DNA from: Prevotella sp. UBA2746
GTDB lineage: Bacteria; Bacteroidota; Bacteroidia; Bacteroidales; Bacteroidaceae
Reading direction: 5' to 3'
Length of the DNA: 33,617 nt
Assembly (NCBI GenBank): GCA_002353555.1
Contig: DEJO01000046.1
Coordinates: 1 to 33,617, forward strand
The notes beneath the pieces were generated by a model that searched no databases, was not told the origin of the DNA, and worked only from the letters and a program-made list of their open reading frames with translations. Both the position numbers and the translations under genes were made by a program. Below, in pieces: positions 1 to 5,518 of this stretch. Position 1 is the stretch's first letter. The number at the start of each line of letters is the position of its first letter.

Positions 1-171
1 GGCATTCCTCTCGGCACCGCCATTGCCTTTATGATGGCCGTAGTTGGTCTGTCGCTGCCCGAAGCCACTCTGCTAAAGAAAGTCATGACGTGGCGGCTCA
101 TTGGTATCTTCTTCGGTACCATTACGCTGTTTATAATTTTGTTAGGTTATCTTTTTAATTTGATCTTATGA
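1..171 (+). CDS. C-terminal end of a YraQ/ArsP-type permease (partial)
   Basis: The window opens inside this gene; 56 codons and a TGA stop are visible. The peptide begins GIPLGTAIAFMMAVVGLSLP and ends in a hydrophobic segment (TLFIILLGYLFNLIL). The G-PLGTA-AFMMAVV-LSLPE pattern matches the last part of the DUF318/YraQ permease family, some of whose members (ArsP) export organoarsenicals. This is family recognition from a short tail, so the substrate is inferred from context. The stop codon overlaps the ATG of an arsC-like gene by four bases (ATGA), so the two were probably translationally coupled in an arsenic resistance operon extending left of the window. Confidence 0.7.
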   Translation, partial: GIPLGTAIAFMMAVVGLSLPEATLLKKVMTWRLIGIFFGTITLFIILLGYLFNLIL

Positions 172-218
172 GAATCCTTATTTTATGTACAGGCAATAGT
201 TGTCGTAGCTGTCATTGA
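168..218 (+). pseudogene. arsC: Truncated arsC-like arsenate reductase remnant
   Basis: The frame reads MRILILCTGNSCRSCH and then stops. MRILILCTGNSCRS is the N-terminus of thioredoxin-dependent arsenate reductases of the low-molecular-weight phosphatase fold, with the CxGNSCRS P-loop. The family is about 130-140 residues long, so nearly the whole protein is missing. Homology appears to end at about base 209, directly after the P-loop serine; the family normally continues with Gln and a helix. Bases 219-299 hold no gene. On the minus strand a 30-codon open stretch crosses the junction (it includes NLLAYRHFLETADI) but I do not recognise it. The start overlaps the permease stop, so this was the next gene of an ars operon, cut by a deletion or insertion. 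Confidence 0.75.
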
Positions 219-299
219 TATCAGCAGTCTCAAGGAAGTGCCTATAGGCGAGGAGGTTCTTGTTCCTGCCTTAGAATTTGCATGAAACGAAACCTCTGG

Positions 300-1337
300 C
301 TATATCCCCTTTGTCGTGCGCAGCTGTCCCGACAAGACTGCCTGAAGTGCTGCATCCGTCGTGTCGTAATCGTCGTCTTCGCCCCCGTCGCGTTGTGGTA
401 AGGGGTTGCTGATGTCGAGAAGATAGGTCGTCACTTCAATTCTGAATTTGTCATCATCTGCGAGACGTTTTTGGTCGAAGTTTGGAGTCAACCCAAATTG
501 TCCTCTGACCATTGACGATGGCGACTGCCATTTCTGTTTGGTAATATAGGGCTGATTCAACAGTTCTTGCAACAGAATAGTCAGGATCGTAGAGTTGGCC
601 TTCCATGTAATATTACAATGGCGGGGCTCACCCTCGAAGAGAGCGTCAATATCGTCTGTAGTCGTTTCGCTGTCCGTCCAGCCCCACTTGTTCCACTTCT
701 CAAAGACAAGAGCTATCCTCTCGCCCTGCTTCCTCAGAACGCCCTTGTTGCCATGAGTGAAATACTTGAGCGTCATTGGCTTGCTGCCGGATTTCTTTTC
801 GCCCCCATTCTTTTTCTTAGGGGTCTTTGGCTTTCTGATAGTAGAGGAAGCGGCCTCCTCAGGCTCTTCTACGAGGAAAGCGTCGAACCATCCGTCGGGC
901 AGGGGCACGGAGAAGATGCGGTCGAGGATAGCCGAACTGTCGGGGAAAGGATGTCCGGCAATGGTCTCCATGAGCCGCCTCGACAACGTGTAGCGGTAAA
1001 ACCGATGGCAGCTGCTGTCGGTAGCCAGAATGACGAAGCCGAAGACGACGGCCACGGCCTTTCGTATCTCGTCTTCGACGACATGTCTGTCAAAACGTCG
1101 GTACTCATTAAACTTACGAAGCCAGATGTCATCAATGGACGGCAGAATGTCCTCGCCCTTCACGGCTATGGCTGACAGCAGTTCGAGGGTCTCCATAAAG
1201 CATTCTTCAGGGCACAGTCCGAACTCCAGTTCAGCTTCCAGCTGTGAGCCTATGGTACAGACGGCCAGGTACAGCTCGTTTTCGGCATACTGCTCAGCGA
1301 CGTGCCTTATTTCTGCGCTTTGGAACCTCTGATTCAT
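300..1337 (-). CDS. Protein of unknown function, 345 aa, paired with the upstream gene
   Basis: I do not recognise this protein. Residues 1-160 are acidic and mostly helical in appearance. Residues 165-190 form a Lys/Pro/Ser-rich linker (KPKTPKKKNGGEKKSGSKP). A second globular part covers about residues 190-310, with aromatic-rich segments such as KWNKWGW and the sequence HCNITWKANSTILTILLQEL. The C-terminus is acidic (DGGEDDDYD) and then polar. No signal peptide or membrane helix is visible. The start lies 44 bases inside the preceding gene in another frame, which implies coupled translation and a shared function. There is no in-frame ATG close to the end of the preceding gene that would remove the overlap. 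The stop lies 81 bases from the broken arsC, so this gene is the outer edge of its locus. Possible roles include mobile-element cargo or a defence component, but no motif proves either. Confidence 0.75.
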   Translation of the reverse strand: MNQRFQSAEIRHVAEQYAENELYLAVCTIGSQLEAELEFGLCPEECFMETLELLSAIAVKGEDILPSIDDIWLRKFNEYRRFDRHVVEDEIRKAVAVVFGFVILATDSSCHRFYRYTLSRRLMETIAGHPFPDSSAILDRIFSVPLPDGWFDAFLVEEPEEAASSTIRKPKTPKKKNGGEKKSGSKPMTLKYFTHGNKGVLRKQGERIALVFEKWNKWGWTDSETTTDDIDALFEGEPRHCNITWKANSTILTILLQELLNQPYITKQKWQSPSSMVRGQFGLTPNFDQKRLADDDKFRIEVTTYLLDISNPLPQRDGGEDDDYDTTDAALQAVLSGQLRTTKGI

Positions 1338-2310
1338 TCACGTAATCTTTTGTCTGTTCATCCACCAGGTCAAACCATTCTTCCAGCTCGGTCTTGTCGT
1401 TGATGGTGCGTGAGCCGATACTGAACCGCCGGAGCACGTCGAGCGTCATGGGATAATAGGCACGCACATAGTCGTTGATACGGTAGGTCTTAAACTCCTT
1501 GAAGGTGATGACGATGTCGTAGCCGTTCTCGCCGCAAAGACGCACCATCTCTGCCAAGTCGCGGTTCTTCTCGGAAATCTTGTCGTTTGTGTTCTTGTCG
1601 AACTCCATCGTGAAGAACCCCTTCAGGGCATCTGAAATCTCAACCGTCTTCTGCATGGCCTTTAGCCGGGCCGATTTCACCTCCATGGCATTCGTCTTGT
1701 TCACCTTCTTCGGGTTCTGGAACACGAACTGAATTCGGCGGATATAGTCTTCGTGCTCGAAGAGTCGCTCGTGAACAAACTCCCAGACGTCCTTCGGGTT
1801 CATGCGGGCCTCGATACGCATTTCAAGGTCAAACTTGTCGGCAAGCATCGGGTTAAGGTTCTCCAGCAGCATGTCGCGCACAAGGTCGGGCTTGCCAGCC
1901 CAAGCCGAAGATTTCTCGATAGCCATCAGGCATATTCCCGGACGGTTGTCTACCAATACATAGCAGTAGGGATTCGACTCTATCTCCTCCCGCTCATACT
2001 TATCGATGCCCTTGCTGTCTTTTCCGCTTCGCCGCCACCACTCCTTCATCTGGCTGTTGTTGACGCGCCATACGAAGATGTCGCCCATCCGCGCCATCAC
2101 GTCGTTAGGCAGTCGGGTGGCTTCGCCCTTCTTGTTCACCTTTGCAAGATGGTCGATAGAGTTTTGGTCGAACAGGCTTGCGAAGCATGTCTGCGCCTGC
2201 TTCAGGTATTTCGCGCCATCCACGCCGTCGGCCTCAGCCTGTATCGTGCGTTCGAACACCTTGTGGAAATCGTATTTGTAGATTGCGTAGAGAGATCTGG
2301 ATTTGTCCAT
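1294..2310 (-). CDS. Protein of unknown function, 338 aa (DUF4747-like layout, tentative)
   Basis: This is a soluble protein with no signal peptide. The N-terminus reads MDKSRSLYAIYKYDF. The middle contains YCYVLVDNRPGICLMAIEK, then a helical stretch, and RRIQFVFQNPKKVNK near residue 205. Near residue 270 it has AEMVRLCGENGYDIVITFKE. The order of these elements recalls DUF4747-type proteins, which also place a self-describing beta segment, a paired-strand core and an ALA-LA-ENGY-type helix in this sequence. That comparison is from memory and weak. The gene starts 13 bases after the stop of a 36-codon membrane ORF, and its 3' end overlaps the next gene by 44 bases. The three therefore look like one translational unit. 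Function unknown. Confidence 0.78.
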   Translation of the reverse strand: MDKSRSLYAIYKYDFHKVFERTIQAEADGVDGAKYLKQAQTCFASLFDQNSIDHLAKVNKKGEATRLPNDVMARMGDIFVWRVNNSQMKEWWRRSGKDSKGIDKYEREEIESNPYCYVLVDNRPGICLMAIEKSSAWAGKPDLVRDMLLENLNPMLADKFDLEMRIEARMNPKDVWEFVHERLFEHEDYIRRIQFVFQNPKKVNKTNAMEVKSARLKAMQKTVEISDALKGFFTMEFDKNTNDKISEKNRDLAEMVRLCGENGYDIVITFKEFKTYRINDYVRAYYPMTLDVLRRFSIGSRTINDKTELEEWFDLVDEQTKDYVNESEVPKRRNKARR

Positions 2311-2323
2311 TTGAAATTATTCT

Positions 2324-2434
2324 TTAAAAAATTATGATTATAATCGCTTCACACATAGCAACCCCTGTGCCAAAGCCGACATAAAGGATAAAGAATACAG
2401 CCATACTGCCAAATTGCCACTCATGACGCTTCAT
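2324..2434 (-). CDS. Small single-span membrane peptide, 36 aa
   Basis: This short frame encodes MKRHEWQFGSMAVFFILYVG followed by FGTGVAMCEAIIIIIF and TAA. It has a basic N-terminus and one hydrophobic stretch from about residue 9 to the C-terminus, as expected of a single membrane helix. It begins 10 bases after the phosphatase stop and ends 13 bases before the start of the 338-residue gene, so it fills its gap exactly and in the same direction. That fit, plus the uninterrupted hydrophobic pattern, supports a real gene, but no strong ribosome binding site is visible. A small membrane peptide ahead of two soluble proteins of unknown function could be a toxin, an anchor or a sensor; this is speculation. 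Confidence 0.45.
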   Translation of the reverse strand: MKRHEWQFGSMAVFFILYVGFGTGVAMCEAIIIIIF

Positions 2435-2444
2435 GGTGGTGGGG

Positions 2445-2939
2445 TTAGTCTTTCCCGTCCGCCAGCATACGGAGCAGGCCGTCGCAGCCGTCTTCTATCA
2501 GGTCGAGGGCCAGCTCGAAGCCGTCGCTGCCGCCGTAGTAGGGGTCGGGGACGCTCTGGCGGCCCTTGTGCCGGGTGAAGTAGTCCTTCATGCGCAAGAC
2601 CTGGGCTCCTTCCGCCCTTCCGCCGTGGGGGGAGGCTGCTCTCGCCGTCACGTCATGATAGTTCTCTTCGTCCATGACGACGATGTAGTCGAACTTCTGG
2701 AAGTCGTCGCTGCGGAACTGGCGGGCACGGAGGGCAGAGAGGTCGTAGCCGCGGCGTGCGGCATGCTTCTGCATGCGGCGGTCGGGCTGCTCGCCGACGT
2801 GCCAGGAGCCGATGCCTGCCGAGTCTACGAGGATGTCGGCAGAGAGGTGGCGCTCCTCTGCTTTCTGCCGCATGACGGCTTCGGCTGCGGGCGAACGGCA
2901 GATGTTTCCCAGGCAGATGAATAGCAGTTTTGTCTTCAT
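2445..2939 (-). CDS. Low-molecular-weight protein tyrosine phosphatase
   Basis: This 164-residue protein starts MKTKLLFICLGNICRSPAAE. The P-loop C9-LGNIC-R15-S16 is complete, with nucleophile Cys9 and Arg15. The general-acid loop appears as VPDPYYGG near residue 130, and the DSAG-GSWHVGE region is typical of the family. These enzymes remove phosphate from phosphotyrosine in the cytoplasm. In Bacteroidota they are often found apart from capsule loci, so a capsule role should not be assumed. The frame stays open upstream into the previous gene's C-terminal repeats. I chose the ATG at 2939 because it directly precedes the conserved beta strand and lies two bases after the AsmA stop. Part of the long minus-strand run with the ATPase and AsmA-like genes. 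The P-loop differs from the broken arsC at the left edge, so this is not a copy of it. Confidence 0.93.
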   Translation of the reverse strand: MKTKLLFICLGNICRSPAAEAVMRQKAEERHLSADILVDSAGIGSWHVGEQPDRRMQKHAARRGYDLSALRARQFRSDDFQKFDYIVVMDEENYHDVTARAASPHGGRAEGAQVLRMKDYFTRHKGRQSVPDPYYGGSDGFELALDLIEDGCDGLLRMLADGKD

Positions 2940-2941
2940 TT

Positions 2942-5494
2942 TTATTTTGACTTTGAGAATAAATTCTTGAAGAATGCGCCTATGGACTTGTCTTTCTTGG
3001 CTGGCTTGTCGCCCTTGGCAGGCTTGTCGTCCTTGGCTGGCTTGTCGTCCTTGGCTGGCTTGTCCTTCTTCGACTGCTTGTCCTTCTTCGACTGCTTCGC
3101 CGACGTGTCGTCGCCGTCCGACTTTGAGGGCAGGAGCTTGACGATAGGCTTGATTTTGGTAGCGTTCATCTGGTCGGTGTTGGTGAAGGAGAAGGTGCAT
3201 CCGAGGTCGAGGATCTTGCCCGGCGCGTAGATTTTGCCCTGGGCGATGGCTCCGTCGCTCTGGATGCTTGCCGAGACGTTCTTCGCCTTGACGATGCCGT
3301 AGCTTGCACGGATGACTTTGCAGTCGATGTTGCCGATGGGCAGCTTGCCGCCCTTGAGCTTGCGCATGGCGGCTGTGCGCTGCTTGGAGTAGTCGAAGCG
3401 GAAGGAGGCTTCGCAGGCGATGTCGCCCAGGTTTTTCATGTCCATGACCTGCCCCAGGCGGAAGCCGTCGGCACTTGTCGTTCCGGTCACATACTTGTTG
3501 TTCTCGTCGAGGGAGAACTGGAAGTTGATGGGACCGCCGGCTGTGGTCAGGTGTCCGGCAAACTGCTCTCTGCGGTAGAGCACTTCGAAGTGTCCCTGGT
3601 AGCCTATGGTGCCGAGGGCGCGGAACTGCTTCATCATGAACTTCCTTCCGGCAAACTGCTTGATGATGCGCTCGGCGGTGGTGTTCTCGGCGGTCATGCG
3701 CTGGACATTGAAGTGCACGTTCAGCTTGTACTTGTCTTTCAGGTTGTCGATGCCTCCCGATGCCTGTATGGTCAGCCGCCGGTCGTTGGTGCAGACCTGT
3801 ACGCCGTCAAACTGCATGGTGGTGGCTGTCCCGCTCATGCCGCATTGCAGCTGCAGGGGTATGACGAAGTTGCGGAGCACGGGCGCGAAGGGCTTCGAGA
3901 TGTCTTTCAGCAGCACGCGCGCGTGCAGGGAGGGTGCCTTGTATGCCAGCTGGCGGTTCTCCTTCTTGCTGGGCAGCTGCATGTCGGCAGAAGGTATGGT
4001 GATCAGCGTGCTGCCTGTCCTGGCGATGATGTGGCTGAGGTGGGCATTCTTGCCGTCGGCTGCCAGATAGAGTCTCAGGTCGTTGACCTGGAGCCCGGAG
4101 CCGCGGTCGTGGGCATAGCACTTGGTGACGGCAGCCTTGACGATGCCTTTGCCTATGGTGTCGATGCGCGCTTCCAGGTGGGCTGCGATGTCGAGGTGTC
4201 CGGCGTCGAAGGCTCCGCGCTTAGGCTTTCCCGTGTTCCTTCGCGGCTTGTGGTTGTTGGTATGGAAGGCTATCTTGTCCGCCACGAGCACCTTCTTGCC
4301 GCCCTGCTTGCGCATGCTGAGCCGGTTGATGCTCAGCTTGGTGTCGACGGGGCCTTTCTTCGTCTGGCGCACGAAGGCTGTAGAAAGCCCGGACGCATCG
4401 AGAGCCTCCGGCAGGTTGTTCTTCCCCTTGAAGCTGAGGGATGCCACGGAGACGCGCCTGTCGTTGAAGACGAGGCTGATGTCGGCAAGGCTCACCTGCC
4501 GTATGTCGAAGATGAAGGGTTTCTTCTTGCCCTTCTTCGGGGTTGCCGTTACCGTCGTGTCGGGGACAGCTGCCGTCATCGTGGCTGCCGAGTCAGCGGG
4601 CTGCTTCTTCTCCTTCTTGAAGAGGTCGGCTATGAACTGGAAGTTGGCTATGGTGTCGCGACCGGCTGTCCCCTTATAGACCTGCGCCGACAGCCCGTCC
4701 ACCTTGGCATCGGTAACGGTCACCTTGTGGTCGAAGAGCGCTGCCGTGAGGTCTATGTCTGCCGTCAGCTCCTTCATCTGCAACATCTTGCGCTGCAGCA
4801 AGTCGGTAGCCTCTATCTCGCGCACAGAGGCGTGACGCTTGTCGAAGTCGAGGACGATTTTCCCAAGCCTCAGCTTGCCTGCATCGGGCTTTTTCACGGC
4901 TGCGTCGGCAAGCGACGCCGACAGGCCCGTGAGTTCTACCAGCTTCGGGCGCTCACCCTTGCCCTTGTAGGTGAAAGCCTCCAACGCTATCTTCCGCTCG
5001 TTGAAGGACAGGCTGATGTCCTCCAGGTCCACCCTTCGCACGTCGAATCTCATGGGGTGCTTTTCCTCCTTCTTTGCCTTGTCCTTTGTCTTGAACGCAT
5101 CGACGACAAACTGGTAGTTGGCAGCCGAGTCGGTAGGCGAAGCGGGTTGGTAGAGCTTTGCCGAAAGCCCTTTGATAAAGGCATCGGTAAGCACCACCTC
5201 ATGTTGCAGCAACGCCCACAGGTCGAGCCCTACCCTGAGCTGCTCCATCACCAGCATCTTGCGCCGCTGGCGGTCGTCCACTTCCAGCCCGTTGAGGTTG
5301 ATGGTCTGGTGGATGAGGTCTACGCTGACGTTCTCCAGCCGCACTTCGGTCTGAAGCTTTTCCTTGAGCATGCTGATGGCACGCTGCATCAGCCAGTTCT
5401 GCACCCCATCGGTATTGAGCAGCACGAATGCCGACAGCAAGAGGGCGGCAACGGAGCCTGCCGATATGCCGATAATCTTTACAAGTTTTTTCAT
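2942..5494 (-). CDS. AsmA-like envelope protein, 850 aa
   Basis: The protein has a basic N-terminus and one membrane helix (about residues 7-27), then a long, mostly beta-rich region. AsmA/DUF748/TamB-type proteins of this kind sit in the inner membrane, face the periplasm and are linked to phospholipid or outer-membrane protein handling. That is family knowledge; the exact subfamily is not certain. An internal duplication is visible. Around residues 85-165 the order is LDLWALLQHEVVLTDAFIKG, GLSAKLYQP, then ANYQFVVDAFK. Around 240-320 it recurs as IDLTAALFDHKVTVTDAKVD, GLSAQVYKG, then ANFQFIADLFK. The last 50 residues are a Lys/Asp/Pro/Ala repeat tail ending GAFFKNLFSKSK. The start is 24 bases after the ATPase stop and the stop is two bases before the phosphatase ATG, so all three are probably co-transcribed. 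Confidence 0.82.
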   Translation of the reverse strand: MKKLVKIIGISAGSVAALLLSAFVLLNTDGVQNWLMQRAISMLKEKLQTEVRLENVSVDLIHQTINLNGLEVDDRQRRKMLVMEQLRVGLDLWALLQHEVVLTDAFIKGLSAKLYQPASPTDSAANYQFVVDAFKTKDKAKKEEKHPMRFDVRRVDLEDISLSFNERKIALEAFTYKGKGERPKLVELTGLSASLADAAVKKPDAGKLRLGKIVLDFDKRHASVREIEATDLLQRKMLQMKELTADIDLTAALFDHKVTVTDAKVDGLSAQVYKGTAGRDTIANFQFIADLFKKEKKQPADSAATMTAAVPDTTVTATPKKGKKKPFIFDIRQVSLADISLVFNDRRVSVASLSFKGKNNLPEALDASGLSTAFVRQTKKGPVDTKLSINRLSMRKQGGKKVLVADKIAFHTNNHKPRRNTGKPKRGAFDAGHLDIAAHLEARIDTIGKGIVKAAVTKCYAHDRGSGLQVNDLRLYLAADGKNAHLSHIIARTGSTLITIPSADMQLPSKKENRQLAYKAPSLHARVLLKDISKPFAPVLRNFVIPLQLQCGMSGTATTMQFDGVQVCTNDRRLTIQASGGIDNLKDKYKLNVHFNVQRMTAENTTAERIIKQFAGRKFMMKQFRALGTIGYQGHFEVLYRREQFAGHLTTAGGPINFQFSLDENNKYVTGTTSADGFRLGQVMDMKNLGDIACEASFRFDYSKQRTAAMRKLKGGKLPIGNIDCKVIRASYGIVKAKNVSASIQSDGAIAQGKIYAPGKILDLGCTFSFTNTDQMNATKIKPIVKLLPSKSDGDDTSAKQSKKDKQSKKDKPAKDDKPAKDDKPAKGDKPAKKDKSIGAFFKNLFSKSK
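2987..3100 (-). repeat. Tandem repeat encoding the KDxKPA tail of the AsmA-like protein
   Basis: The sequence repeats an 18-base unit (on the plus strand ggcttgtcgtccttggct) about four times, then a related unit built on cttgtccttcttcgact twice. It encodes PAKDDK/PAKGDK/SKKDKQ hexapeptides at about residues 799-836. The tail is highly charged and probably disordered. Copy number is likely to vary between strains by slippage, without breaking the frame because units are multiples of three. Confidence 0.85.
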
Positions 5495-5518
5495 AGGTCT
5501 ATGTGGTTTAGTGTTTAT

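Noticed and set aside
168..3000. ArsC remnant and tyrosine phosphatase considered as two halves of one gene moved by inversion
   Set aside because: The P-loops differ (CTGNSCRS against CLGNICRS), and the phosphatase is complete from its own start.
2940..3200. N-terminal extension of the tyrosine phosphatase into the AsmA-like gene
   Set aside because: The extension is the AsmA C-terminal repeat read in another frame (EEGQASQGRQ-type). The phosphatase family begins at MKTKLLFICLGN.
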